Assembly (NCBI RefSeq): GCF_032854445.1
Contig: NC_088301.1
Span: 41,659,116 to 41,723,115 of the forward strand
DNA: 64,000 bases
Origin: Liolophura sinensis
Lineage: Eukaryota; Mollusca; Polyplacophora; Chitonida; Chitonidae
Reading direction: 5' to 3'
This document shows, in pieces, positions 1 through 13,428 of the stretch; position 1 is the first letter of the stretch, and every line of letters begins with the position of its first letter. Made by a program: the position numbers and the translations under genes. Under the pieces are notes generated by a model that saw only the letters and a list, made by a program, of their open reading frames with translations, was not told the origin of the DNA and made no database searches.

Positions 1-364
1 TCAGAAGCATTTGAAGTATTTCATTCCATGCCTGGAAGTCTAAACCTGTGTTTAAGCTGGTGATTTCCTTATATCTTTTCACTTTAAATAAAGAGTTACA
101 TTTGTGTTAGTATGTTAAATAAATATGTTACTGGTCATCTTTTTATGGCCTTTGAACTGTATTTAAACATTTAAGGTATTAACAGTATGGCTACTACTTA
201 CAGGTGCCACTCTTAACATTGATAATGATGTTGATTCTGATATTAGTGCTGGCACTGATGTTGATAGCAGTAGACACTGATGTTAGTGTCAGCACTCTAT
301 CTGTGTTAACACTGGTATTGGTTTTGTCATTGTTACAGTTGTGAATGTACCTATTTGGTTTTAG

Positions 365-3300
365 GGCCACTCTGGATGTCAGTCTTAGACACATTCACAT
401 GGAGAAAAAGTCACTCCATGACATCCACTCGCGCAAGAGCAGAGAAAAGGAGAAGGATATGAGGAACCTGAAAAAGCTGGAGTTGCAGCTTAAGAATGCT
501 GAAGACTCCCTCAATCATACCAAATCAGTCTATGAAAAGATAAAAAGTCATGTAAGTTGGCAATCACAAATTCTCAATAGCTGTGTCATCCCTCACCCTC
601 TCACAACAAAGGTGGACTGCTAACTGTAGGGTTTTGTCCTCATCTTGTAGTCAAGCGGCCTGAATGGCGCATGATAAAGGAAAGGATGTTGAGAATATTC
701 TTCCAGCCCACTGACTGCCAGACAGATAGAACAACTTATAGAGCAACTAGAAGTACAGTGCTCTACATCATACAATGTGAATATCACATAAGTTGCTCAG
801 ATGAGAAATGAAAGGTATTCAGTTGCTCACGAGACATGAATGATCGACTTGGTTATAGTTTTGACCTTTCACAAGATGTAAGAAAAATGTGTGCTGTTCA
901 AATTTTTCTACATGTTAAATTTCTCTCTGCTATCTGTATATGAAGATTTCTGAATAGTATCACATAGAGGATGGATTGAAGGCACAGAACTGTGTATTGT
1001 AATGTACTGATAATTTCAGTGATCCATGAATTCATCCTGTTTTTTTTTTGACAGTTGTCTCCCTTCATATGTTATTTGTGTATATGATTGATTGGAGAAT
1101 ATTTCACAATTTGACAGTGGCCATCATTGAAGTGGGAGGAAACCAGACATATCCCGGGGGAAACCCTTGTCCATTCACAGATTGGTGGCACATTTTTCCA
1201 TGTTCAACTAGAGAGGATTTTATGTGCTAAAAACTTCTTGAACCTCAGCTTATCATTAGATAAAATACTTGTGTAGCACACAGCATAAGCTTGAGTGCGG
1301 TGTATGTGTAAGATAATGATTATTTTAATTTTAATTATTTATTCATTTTAATTCAGTATCACCTTTTCATTTGCTTGTAGGTTGACAGTATGCCTAAAGA
1401 TGATGGGTCTTTATTGAAGAAAAGGGAGGAACTACAGAAGGAAGTGGAACAAACCAAACGTGCTCTTGCCCAACAGGTAAAAACATAAGAAACCTTTACA
1501 ACCAGCCTGTTTGAGGATGATTGGGTAAATTTACACTAAAAACTTTTCCATCTCACCAGAAACTGTGCCAGGGAAGAAGACACATCTAGTCTTGTGAAGC
1601 TGTAAGGTGGAATGATTCCTGGGAGCTCTTTCAAGGCATAAAATTAGAAATTGACAAACAGCAAGTGACAGGTCTCTCAGTGAGGCAACAATTCATTATA
1701 TATGTATATAAAATCATTTTATCCAGCATGTTTTTATGTACGTAGTTATTTGTAAACTCTTCTACTAGGTAATAGGGGATACTATATATGAAATGTGTAT
1801 TTATTTATTTATTCGAGTAGGACTTTTACTGTGTAATTACTTACACTAATTTTGCTAAACGACGACTGTTAGGTTTACACGTTTTTAGATGCAGAAAGTC
1901 AGGGAGAACCCAGGGGACACCACTACAAATGCTTTATGATGCATGATGAAATGCCACACCTATTCAGTTAGAGCTTGAATCTGTCACATGAACTCATATA
2001 TGTACATCAGTCATTTGTAGTAGTTTCCTGTAAAAAAAACCTTTTTCACCACTGAGCCATAACTATATTACATGCATGTAGTGATATTGATTAATGAATT
2101 CACCTGCCAAGCAAAAGAAATTAAAAGTTGACTAATTTTCTTGGTGAATACTGTTTATTTGTCAATAGATGGACAGTACTACTGCTAATATTCCATTAAA
2201 TGGTGCTGTAAATCTGTCTTTTATGCATAAATGCACTTGTATATTGTTAATGTTGATTTGACCCAAAAGTAAGACAAAAAAAAATAGAATAAAAAAATCT
2301 TGACTGATTTGCTAAGTTAAAAAAAACACTTGACTGATTTCTGGATCCTGTTCAGTGCATGTATATATATATATATTGTGCATATAAATACATTTACAGA
2401 TAATTTGATTATTTTTCCTACACACTTTGGTTTGGTCTGTATAGAATTCCTTGACTGCAGTGGAGCATGTGAAGCTTGAGGCGAGTGCAGCAGAAGAGCA
2501 GAACCTTCTGTATGAACAGAGTGACCTGAGGATTGAGGTGGTGGAGCTGACCCGATTGGCTGCCATAAAGGTAGGCTCCGACCTGTTGACTCCCACATGA
2601 ACAAATGCACAATCCACACAAATAATCACCCCCACCCTCGAAGCCCTCACGCCCGACCGCTCCTCACCTAACCCTTTAAATTAACCCCTTTGGTTATTCA
2701 GATGTTGGATGTGATATAGGGTCATGCACTTTTGCTAAGAGGAATGGGAACTGAAAATCTAAAAAAGTCAAACTGCATGTATATGTATATTTACAGTAAA
2801 GGATTCTTTATGTAATACCAAAGGGGGCCTCTGAGGCCGAGGGGGCTAGCACGCCAGCTCGGTGCAATGACCCAGAAGCCTCCCACCAATGCTGTCTCTG
2901 TGGTTTTTTCTCCGGATGTACATGGGAACGTCTGCAGCAACCCGTGGATGGTCAAGTTTCCTAGAGCCCGGTTTCCTCCCACCATAATGCTCTCCACCAT
3001 CATATAGCCAGCAAATACACCATTCAAATAAATAATACAAAGTTTGGATTGATACATGATATAAACTTATAGCTTGTTAATTTCTTCTCCCTACAAAACT
3101 ACATGTACATGAAGTTGTAAGAGAAAAGCAAAATGGTTTGGAACCATTTATTTTTCCTAGATATTTTCCTTCTTAATGTCATCTCATACATTAGTGATAC
3201 TTAACTGACTGACATCAAAATCAATAGAACACTTCCAACAGCATAAGTCTGTCAGGAAGAATCAGTTGGCAGACTTTAAGTTTGAGTAATACATGTAATA

Positions 3301-6300
3301 ACACATATTGATTTTATTCATAAATTGATTTTAATGATAATACTCTTAGTACATGTACATGTAGTCACAGTTGTTATATTGCTTTGTAAGACTTTGTGTG
3401 TCTATTGTGGTTTTTATAAAATTTAATTCTGGAAGTGCAAGACAGGCAGTTTAGTGATACTGCAGCTTTGTGCTTCTCTAGCTTTTGTTAGAGACACACA
3501 CTCATGCATTATTGATAACTGTACTGTAAACAGTGTCATTTCTTCTTAATTGTCAGTAATAAATACAAGCACACTATATTTTCACTGTGGCATGAGTAAG
3601 CAGAACGTTAGGTCAGCTTTAGCTTTGTTAAAAGATATGCTTGAGTAAGCTGTGGGATTAATTGTTTGATCTGTCAGCAATTAAAATGATATTTAAAAAA
3701 AAACAACATATCCTCAAGCAAGAGAGAGGTTACATGTTGTTGTTTTGTCTAGAGTTAAAGCCAACCCGCGACATACCTGGCATTCGAGTTCTTACTTCAA
3801 ATTACCCTAGCCATGGGTGAAAGCTACACCAGAGTTAGAACAGAGGTGTGTCTTAAAGAGAATAGATCCAGTGAAGGATGACATACACTGCAACATCCAT
3901 GGAAAGGAAAGGTTTAGAGATGCAGTTCTATATAGAGCCCTATAATTATTTTTAATTTTTATTGTACAATTTTATGAGGTTTTTTATTTCTTTCATTTTT
4001 AATGGTTTTTTTGTTATTTTTTCAATTTTTTTTTTTTGATGTTTTGTCGTTGAAATACCACAGCCTTAAGATGGACAGCAATTTTCTGTCAACCTTGAAC
4101 TATCTCTTCTTGAGATATTCTCTCTCCTCAGTCTCATTTCCTACCAAATTTTATGACTTACTTTCTTACTTTTCTTTGTCACATCCATCATCACCAGCAT
4201 GTCGTTTTCTTGTATTTTAATTTATAATATTCCACTGAAGAAGACAGACAAAAAGGATTTTGTTGCTTAATTGGAGTTAAATATTTCTTGGTGAACTTTT
4301 TTCCAAATTTGAAATTTTTGTATTAAAAATACTGCTATGATAAAAATAAAAGAAAAAGAATCAGTCCTTTAATGAGTTTTTCCAGTATTACACAACCATA
4401 TATAAAGGATTTTCAAAACGTGATCTTTTTGTATTATTAAATTCATTAAATTCAGCGAGAGTTAAAAAAAAATTTTTATTTCGAACCATCACTGTACATA
4501 CATGTCCCATGTTATGGGTCACATTTATGGGCTAAACATGTGTATATTTATTGTAACAGGCTGACGAAAGGGAACAGAAAGCCAGAGATTTCATGAGAGC
4601 AGAGATGAGGTATCACAGAGCTATAGAAGACTTGAAGACAAAGCAGCTTCAGATACAAGACCACCAGAAGAAATTTCAAGAAATGCAAATAAAGTACGAT
4701 CAGTAGTTTTGTGTTTTAAAAGGCAGAATTAATATGATATCTGATGAGCATAATGGTTAGACTCTTTGCACAGGAGTTTTGATGAAATTCCAAACTTCTG
4801 TAATTATATACATGTACAATATAGTTCATAGCCTATATTTTAGAGTTCCCATCCTCCCTTCCCAAAAATGTGAAAAAACTGTGAATTCCAATCAGTCTCT
4901 CCATTAATATGATTTGCTCCATTTGGAGATTGAGATTGTTGAATTTTCTTGACCTTGTTTGTGATTTTATTTTGTTCCAGGTTGAAGGAATTTGCTAAGC
5001 TGTATGACATCATAAAGAATGAGAGGAACAAATGTGTCAACTTAATACAAACAAGCACACAGAAAGCAGCTGAAATGAGAGAAAAGATCAAGATATTAGC
5101 AAATGAGATTGAAATTTTGCGGACAGCTGTTGCCTTGAAAGACAAGTAAGACATACTGTTATTTTTGTTGTTATTTTTAATTTACTGAGACATTTTTTTT
5201 GTTCAAATAGAAGGTTTGATTAAAGTTGTGAAAGCTACTGAATTTAGACTATATTGTGTGTCGTATCTGTTGCACAGGCAATTGCAAAAACAGCGATTGA
5301 AGCATATGAATGGGATTGTGATGCGCGACAGCCTGAGGAATGAGGTGGCTAAGCAACATCGACTTGAGGAGGAGATGCGAGAGAAAAGGGAACAACAGAA
5401 AATGGACATTGCCAAGCTGAACCTCATGATCAACCAAGCTGAGGAGCAGATGATGAAGTTACGCAAGCGCTACGAAACGGCTGTGCAGCACAGGAACAAA
5501 CGGTACTACTTGAGTTACAGTCAATGAAAATAGCTCGACTGATGTAACATTTTACATTTTAGCAGTGTTTATGACTTTATTGGTCTGGCTTCCTCTCCTG
5601 TCTGTCAGCAAACTGCAGATGGTCATGGGTTTCCCCCAGGCTTTGCCCTCTTTTCCTGCCCTCATAAAACCCCAGTATAATGCGGAGATTAGGTGGAAAA
5701 TAATAGAATTTTACAAGCCAACCTCTGTGACCTACTATAACCTATAATCTTATCCTCAAGCAGATTTGTGGCCATAGTCTTACCCATCTGATTCATCAGA
5801 CACATTCTGTTAATGCCTATAATGTCATCGTACTTCACGGTGTTTCTTTCTGTGATGTCTCGCCTGTGAGTATGTAAGCTCTAACCTGATTTCCTTGGAT
5901 TTTGTTTAATCAGAAAAGCCTTTTAACATTTGAATTATTAAGGTTTTAATTGTCTTCAGTATGAGCAATGTTCTAAGTTAATGATGTACATGTTGGTCAT
6001 TGCTTTGCATTGTTAGGTAGGTATATGTTTCACTTTACTGAAATACTGGAATTATGGAAAGTATGGTACATATTACACATCATCCATTTTCCTTATTTTC
6101 TGTTTTCAGAGGCATTGATCTGATTGAAAGGAATGAAGAAGTTTGCATATTTTATGAAAAAGTGAACATTCAAGGTATAGTAACTTGACATAATGTAACA
6201 TGTCTTCATTATACAGTTTGCATGATATGGTTAAACACTCTCATGCTGAACAGGTGACAGTCTGTTGTTTGAAGGCATTCAACTTATTTCGCTGAAACTG

Positions 6301-9120
6301 TTCAATGATTGTGATGTGAGGTTGTCCTGTGATTTTAAGAATAATTGTCTGGGTTTCAGACCAGATGGTCAGGAATGGCAATGTGGAGCTGGAGTCTCGT
6401 GAAGAGGAAATCCGCTTCCTGAAGATTCAACTTGCAGAGGAAAAGAGGTCCATTGATCTCCTAAGGAAGAGCATGCCTAGTAAGAGAAACCAGGAGAAGG
6501 AGCTTGTTACTCTTCAGATACAGGTAAGGCATCTCAGAGGCCAAGAATGATTCTGTTTCGTCCTGTCGTTAATGTACTGACAGGTATGTCCTTGTCACCT
6601 GTTATCAGTTTTAAGGCCCATCTCTTATGATGTAGGAGATGTTGTTTCTAAAAGAAATTCAGTATTTTATTTGACTTTGGACAACATGCAAAGCTGTACC
6701 TTGTAAACACTCAGGAAATTATTTGCATATGTTGCCATCTGGTGAAATTGAATGTTACCTTGGGTCTATTTCTGTAGAATTAACTGGTATATTACATGCA
6801 TTGGTCAAAATGTTTTGTTATTCACTTATTGTTGGAAGAACTCAAAATAAACCAGGAAATGAGTTATCATCAGAAAGATGACTTTGTAGCATGCAAATAT
6901 TTATAATTTTTAGAGATAATTATTGTACTTTATCCATAAATGGAATGTAACACATTTCAAATCTTTAAAACATGTTAGATGGCCTCAAGTTTTGTCTAGG
7001 TCATAACTCTTGAAGAGCTTGAAATATCAAACATTTTGACTCCTGACATGACTGACAGGGAATATGAACAGTAACATGTTTTTCCAAGATTGTTTTTGTG
7101 AATACTGTACTGTATTTGACCTAAAATTCTTTCCATGAGCAAGAACTGAGAGATCTGTTAATTATACAGTGGTCTTTTGAGGGTTACTTGTAAAGTGGGT
7201 ATGACCTTTTCATTTGCGTCTAAAACTGAACTGTTTTGGGGGATAATTTTTAGGTGAAATACATATGTTTTGTGTGGGTATGTTTCAGCTGAGTCAATGC
7301 CAGGACCGCATGATGGAGTTGGAGAAGGACTTGGAGAACCCTCTGGAGCAGAACCGTGTACGGTTCCTGGAGGGCCAGGATATGACCCCCGGCCAACTCC
7401 AGGCTCGTCTACAACAAGTCAGTACTCTTTTGCCCTTCTCCTCCATGCAACAATGTGAGGCAAACATTAACATTGAACTAACTATAAAATAACATGATTA
7501 ATAAACCCTGATTTCCCATCAAAGTAAGAGCCACAGTTGGGAAAATAAGATATTATGTCATCTAACTGATCTTTTGCTGCAAATTAAATGTCACAATAAA
7601 GGGTGGGTGGATATCTAGCACACGGGATGCACCCATTGTGAGGTGACCTCAGCCCAAATCAGAGTGTGCAGTTGATAGCCTCAAGTCACAGAGATGTATC
7701 TTTGTTGTAGCTGGAAATGAGACTTGCTGAGAAAGAAGAGCACCTGTTGGAGAAAGATTTGGTGTTTGAGCAAGTGACTCGCATCGCTGACAGGGTGAGG
7801 AAGAAGGCAGAGAGTGGCAAGGATGACACACTGACACTGGCCAAAAAGGTAAGTGAAAAAAAATGGTTTGGAATTGTAGGTGGTGTAAACTTTCCTTTGC
7901 CTTGCTGAAAGCTTGAGTTCAACTTGCATGTCTTTTTTGTCTTCTGTTTAGATGTTGATGTTGTTAAACCTGGCAGATGTATTTAAGCATAATTGCTACT
8001 ATTTCGATAAGGCATTCATATGTTATGTTACAAAACAAAAAGGGAAATATTTCTTTGGAAGTTGACATCTTGAAAAAGATTTTTTGTTTATTTGCATAGT
8101 TATTGCTATCTGGTCACGTGTTTTCTGAGAACCTCATTATCCCTTCATAACACTTTGTTGCCGTTTTACCCAGGTAAATGACCTGCAGGCCAAGATTAAG
8201 GAGGTAACAAGGAAGATGATGTCCCTGGTGTCTGAGCTATCCATGAATCAGGCAAACGCCCTCAAGTTGCAACAGGAGCTGAGGGAGAAAGAGGACAACC
8301 TGGAGCAAGCATACATTCGCATGGAAAAGGGAGAGCCACCCTCTGAGGAAATTGATCGGGAATGGATGCGACATATCAGAGATGAGGAAAAACATCACCG
8401 AGATTTGGAGTTCAGACTAATGGTATGACAGCCGGAGGTGTCCCAGATTTATTTGTCTCACAGCTCTCCTGTACTCTAATGCTGTCTTTTGTAACTTTGT
8501 CATGTAACTTTTATTAACTGAGGAAAAAATCTAGTAGAGCTTGGCAGTCCTAATAAAGCAAAGCTGATGAAAGAACAGTGCCCTTTGCTATCTTGCTCAG
8601 TAAAAAACAAGTGATCATGAATGACAATTGCTGGTAATGTTATCCAAGTAATTAGACTAAGAGGGAACTGATGTTTCATTAGGTACAAGATTTGCTTATC
8701 TTTGTAGAGGGTTAGTTAGTAGTGAGTTTATTAATATCATGTGCTGAGCTGTTGAATAAGGGTAATAATTTTGTTTCTAGACTTGTTATTTATTTATTTT
8801 TTTTTTGTTCTTTGTTTTTTTGGGAGTTTTTTTGACTCGCTCTCATGAATGTCTATTAGCATATAGCAACTCACTGTGCTACATCTGTTTAATCATAGAT
8901 TGTGTTGTGGTTACAGATGGAGGGAGAAGAGGAGCAATACCAGACCCCTGGTGGAGTGACGACGACTGCAGAACCACGACCTAATGCTTATATTCCTGAC
9001 GATGATGGGGAGCTGCCCATCCCACGCCCTTATGGCAAACATGCTCCATTCAAGCCAACCGAGGCTGGCTCTAACATGAGGCACATTCGCAAGCCTGTAC
9101 CTAAACCTATAGAAATCTAG
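365..9120 (+). CDS. CCDC146: CCDC146 (coiled-coil protein 146), C-terminal 626 residues, 12 exons
   Basis: Exons: 365-551, 1381-1476, 2445-2570, 4560-4693, 4981-5145, 5278-5502, 6110-6174, 6360-6523, 7289-7417, 7711-7848, 8174-8422, 8917-9120 (TAG stop at 9118). All junctions are GT/AG and the phases join into one open frame. The product is almost entirely charged coiled coil (K/E/R/Q-rich heptads). It ends in a short non-coiled tail containing [13 protein letters not shown] and [14 protein letters not shown], which I recognise as the conserved C terminus of CCDC146; an internal NRVRFLEG block and [10 protein letters not shown] also fit. CCDC146 is known as a centriole/microtubule-associated protein needed for sperm flagellum formation. 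The human protein is about 955 residues, so the N-terminal third and the promoter lie to the left of the window. The first exon in view begins with the last base of a codon, confirming upstream exons. I see no frameshift or internal stop. Confidence 0.93.
1103..1210 (-). repeat. degenerate SINE-1 fragment in CCDC146 intron
   Basis: Contains eroded matches to the central part of the SINE at 30380-30639 (gtgggaggaaaccag, cccgggggaaaccc). It lies in the intron between exons 365-551 and 1381-1476. Confidence 0.5.
2819..3012 (+). repeat. degenerate SINE-1 copy in CCDC146 intron
   Basis: Reads from a tRNA-like head (gggggcctctgaggccgag, then caatgacccagaagcctc) through ggatggtcaagtttcctagagcccggtttcctcccaccata. 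The order matches the reverse complement of the intact SINE at 30380-30639. It is old, with many substitutions and no clear tail. Confidence 0.65.
5607..5670 (+). repeat. SINE-1 fragment in CCDC146 intron
   Basis: The stretch gatggtcatgggtttccccc followed by aggctttgccctcttttcctgcc matches the central SINE-1 region (gatggtcgtgggtttccccc, gggctctgcccggtttcct). Confidence 0.5.
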
Positions 9121-9910
9121 TCTGCCTGTGAGGAACCCGAGATGACCCAACCTGTACAGGCTTTATGACGCACCTGAGCTAGCCTCGCTTAGCTCTCTTA
9201 GCAAACTTATGTACACAACATTCCTCTTAAGGAGCACTTGCATGTTAAGGAGCATGTGTTATGGTTTATCCAGCATAATAGAAACTGCATTATTTGTTAT
9301 ATGGCAAAAATTTGGCAAACTTGTCAAAGATTTTTCTTTAAAGAGCCGTTTTGGAAAATTGATTACAATTCAGGTCAAACGTGTATGCATGCATTAAGTG
9401 TTAGTGCAGTTTTATAGTGTTGGGGGAAAAATTGTTGGCTTATCAATTGACGATTATGATTTTGACAGTGCAAGTTCTGTGATATAAAATTGTGCTTTAT
9501 GAGCAGAAAATGCTCAACAAATTGTCTGTTTTGTTAGTAAAGACATGGAGGTTTAAGCTCAGACAGTGCCAGTATTGTTCATATTGTCAGTATTTATCTA
9601 CAATCCATGTATCTGGGCGTAAGTGTTTATATTTTAGGACCATTCTTACACCATTGTTAGGTAAACTATGAATAAGATTGCAGTGTTTACTCTCCACTGT
9701 TTTACCAAAAGCATCTTTCAATTCCTTGTGTGACTTATGTGTGATACGTCATTTAAAGGGAATAACATTGTTTTTGCTGTTGTTGTCTTCAGTTTTGTTG
9801 CATGCATATTTATATGTCTTCTTATTGTGATATTTTTTATAAACCAGAGATACATGAAGTTCAGGACATTATACTGTAAATTATGTAAATAAATCTCGCT
9901 TAGTTTTAAA
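9121..9910 (+). other. 3' UTR of CCDC146
   Basis: AT-rich non-coding sequence following the TAG stop, closed by an AATAAA signal at 9888-9893 and a T/G-rich stretch after it. ORFs inside are short and unconvincing. Confidence 0.7.
9888..9893 (+). terminator. polyadenylation signal AATAAA of CCDC146
   Basis: Canonical AATAAA 768 bases after the stop codon, followed within 30 bases by a GT-rich stretch (tgttgattgtttgatg) of the kind that binds the cleavage factor CstF. Confidence 0.7.
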
Positions 9911-11291
9911 AATGTTGATTGTTTGATGCTATGATGTCTGATAGTTCAATCACACTCTCTACAGTTATGTTGAAGTCATATTTCACTGGTCTGCTTCCAA
10001 GCCACAACCCTCACAATATAGATACACCACAATTGATTGTTGGTGTTTACACCATGCTCAGGAATGCTAATTTCACGCAATGGCGTACACTTCCATGTGT
10101 GAAGGAAACTGGAGTAAACTTCTGGTGTTTGCCAGGTAACTGTGGATCTTTTTTTTACCACGTTTTATGCCCACATTTTCACCCGCTGAGCTAACAAAAT
10201 GTATGTGCCATATTTGTGGAAGAACTGCAATAAACTTCACGTAAGACTGCACAAAAGCCACCATAAGTGATCTTTAAAACGTACTGGCACCAGAGAATCT
10301 GGAACATTTGCTGTCCAAAATTGTGTAACATCTTTGAGTAGCTTTAAGAAACTGGTAGCGTTATGTAAATGAAAACTTCTTTATTATGGCGTTAAACATC
10401 AATGAAATAAATAAATTGGTGGTATAATTTTAGGAGGATAACAAATTGCCTATGTATATCAATTTATCTGTTTATTAGCTGGCAACGTAATTTTGATCTC
10501 CACTCAAAGACAGGTTTGAAGATAGCTAACGTCAGAGAACATCATACGAGTGTTGTGCGAGTAGCCTAATCAAAGATTTTTTGTTGTTGTTGTTGTTGAT
10601 CCGCCTGAGCAATAGGCCTACAAATACCACTTTCTATAGTGTTTAACTATAGTGTTCTCGATAATCGACATACAGGCAAAAAAATACTACCGTTATCAGT
10701 AATTTACTGAAGTTTTTAGAAACCAGGCTCAGGTCTAGTGTGACCTTTCACAGTGTGTACATGCCAAGATAAAGTAAGATGATCTCCTGCCATTGTTGAG
10801 ATCTGCTCGCAGTGATATTAGCCGGCAACATGTGTTAAATAAGGACCCAATTTATGCTGACTGAATTTTGGATTATGCAGAAGTTCTAGAATCTAGGCGT
10901 CAACCAAAATGGACGACACCAGTCAACTATCCGTAGGACAGTTCCCAAAACAATGTTCCACACAGGCCACCAAAGAACTATAATGGTGCATTAAGTGCGA
11001 AATTAAAACGGATTCATACGAGGAGAAGCGGTCAACACTTTTTGATTGCTGGTTATGCTGGAAAGACCTAGAATGTTCCAGGCGACTGAATAAAATCAGT
11101 ATCCAAATCGTGTACGATTCTGATTTATGCGTTATCGGTAATCGCAGCTGGTATCTCACTTGCGCTTTGATTGCAACTGTTCATATATCCAACGCGGTGA
11201 TTTAATCCTGCACGACAAATATACAGCCCATATCCCCGAGTTAAGCGAAGCTAGAGACAGTTATGAAGTACAGTGCCTGTCCATATTTACT
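9911..11291. other. intergenic, no gene seen
   Basis: Short ORFs only. Near 10370-10420 the text ttatggcgttaaacatcaatgaaataaataaat looks like the tail of an old tRNA-derived SINE. A short GTT run lies at about 10577-10598. The right edge abuts the TA duplication of the transposon at 11294. Confidence 0.5.
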
Positions 11292-11293
11292 TA

Positions 11294-11314
11294 GGGGAAA
11301 GTGGGGCAAAATGG
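11294..11314 (+). repeat. left terminal inverted repeat of the pogo-like element
   Basis: Twenty-one bases identical to the reverse complement of 13429-13449. Immediately preceded by TA. Confidence 0.85.
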
Positions 11315-11669
11315 GACACTTAACTTCATGTACTTGTGTGTAGCTAAATTATAAAGCTGGTGTGTAAAAACAGAGGGTTTGCGATGAAGGGTTTTAATAT
11401 CTGTAATTTTTTAATCATTTTTGGTTTGTATACGCGGACTATTCCAACAGAAAATAAAAATACTTTCTGTTCGGTATGTCCCATATTGCCCCACTGGGTG
11501 GGGCAAAATGGACCCACATGTCCCATTTTACCCCAACGTACATGAATTGAAGGAAGCAATAAGTGTTTCAACACAACAAACAAATTTTGGTAGTTGTAGG
11601 CCTATGTATTGCCACCTCAAACAAAACACACCGTTCAAGATGATACAGTATTGTTTACAGTTTCATTGG

Positions 11670-12880
11670 TTAGTTACACAGTTCGCAAATAAAAGCATCA
11701 TCGTCATCATCTATGCCAGCGCAAGTTGGGTGTGCCCACAGTAAACATGTTGTACACTGGATCATTCCATCGGTGCCTTTGCTCCACAGTTCAGAACAAT
11801 AGATACATTCTGTATCGGCTTCATCAGTTTCGAGCGAAGGGTGCGTTACATCTGCAGCTTCAGGGGTTTTGGCAACTTTAGACACAATCACTGATTTTGG
11901 AAGGTGGTTTCGTGTAGGCCTATGCTTTCCTTTACCTTGGGTTGATGTTTGTGCTTTGCGGACGACTTCATGTCGTGAACTAGATGTTGCCCTGAGAGGC
12001 TGTACTTTATCACCAAGAAGTGAGGATTTGTACGGGCTGCTGGTGAGAATAGCTGCCTTGCCACGGCGGACATTTGACTTCCGAGTTTGCCTGACGGTGA
12101 CTCTGGGTGGGGGTGAAATGTCAAATGGTGACATGTAGCCTGGCGGAACTGAATTACCTTCCGAGGACTTACTGGTGGAAGACGACACAGGCGTAGACAG
12201 TGGCGGAGAAATAGAACAGGTTGGATTTTCGGACTTTCGGTTTCTGAAGCTTCCGGGATCGTGGGTAGTAGACATGTAAAATAGTCTCCTCGGCATGTAT
12301 GCCAGATGTTGACGGCTGCGGCTCAACCAAAGCTTCCTGGATTGCGCTCACGCCTGAAACGGACTCCCCTTGTCTGTCAGATGTTGGCTCATCAACAATT
12401 GCATCTGTTTGGATGCCATGATCATCTAAATGAATCAATGGGTTGACCGTTTGGGAGTTTGGATTTGGAACATCTGTAGGTTCTGCGGCAGCAAACTCGT
12501 GTGGTTGGAAAATATCCAACCACAGCTGTGACTGCTTTGACATAGGCTCGGCCAAAGAGATCAGCAAGTTGGAAGGTGGTAATCACTCGACCGGGGTTGT
12601 TTCGCAGCCATTTCTCTAACTCCTGGTCGTAATAGGTTGATAGTGGCTTCATGAAACTCACATCTAATGGTTGCATTTTATGGGAGCAGTGTGGTGGTAC
12701 ACATAGTATTTCCACGCCATTCTCTATGGCCAAATCAATCACTTGTATGTTTCTAGTGTGAGTTGCATGTCCATCCAGAATGAGTAGAACTCGGTTGTCT
12801 TTGGAAGCGCCAGAAGCTCAAATAAAGTGCTGGAACCATGTTGTGAATATATCCTTTGTTTGAAGAACTTACCTAAATAT
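11670..12880 (-). pseudogene. broken pogo-like DDE transposase with C-terminal PHD-like finger
   Basis: Read on the - strand. First comes a segment containing LLILDGHATHTRN (second catalytic Asp), then PPHCSHKMQPLDVSFMKPLS (third Asp in QPLD), the hallmark of the DDE domain of pogo/Tigger/Jerky transposases. It is followed by LDIFQPHEFAAAEPTD and a tail with MSPFDISPPPR and GKAAILTSSPYKS. It ends in a C4HC3 PHD-like zinc finger (CIYC, CTTC, H, C, CELC) just before the stop at 11670. Damage: an in-frame TGA at 12818-12820, a frameshift/deletion near 12500-12545, another frame change near 12270-12326, and no N-terminal half. The PHD assignment rests on cysteine/histidine spacing. Confidence 0.8.
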
Positions 12881-13428
12881 AGTTAGGTTGATGTAGGGTG
12901 TAAAGCATCCTTATAAATCCCAAATAAACGTTAAGTATTATAACTTTAATAAAGCCTCGAACTAGTTTGAGTTATACTGTAAAATAATGCAGATTATTAT
13001 ATGGGGCAAAACGGGACACAGTGTGGGGCAAAATGGTCCACATGTCCCATTTTGCCCCATTCCAGTGTGTCCCATTTTGCCCCCAACTGTTAAAATTGAA
13101 TCATCGCCATCACGGGCTAAAACTCGTTGCTGAGTTCACATTATTTACTTGTTTGTGGGAGCTAATTATGCAAAGTTTCAAATGGATATGTTTAAGGTAG
13201 TATTTCTTAGGATAAGTTATGCTCATACCGAGCTTAAAAACATGCTTACCTTAGATCAAACGGGTCAAAATTCATAAACTCCCGCTAAAATGACTTCATG
13301 TCCACGTGAGCTTTTAATGACGACCTTGTTGTTGTAAATCGGCCTCGTTCTGATTCTGGACGCGACATCATAGGTGACAGCACCAGTATTATGCGTTTCT
13401 GAGAACTGTCCCATTTTGCCCCGAGGGT

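Noticed and set aside
7686..7922. ORFs antisense to CCDC146 exons (also 8911-9150, 5203-5466)
   Set aside because: Shadows of the real coding exons; splice signals and conserved motifs are all on the + strand.
11869..12138. 89-codon ORF on the + strand inside the transposon
   Set aside because: Antisense shadow of the transposase C-terminal region, which has the recognisable motifs.
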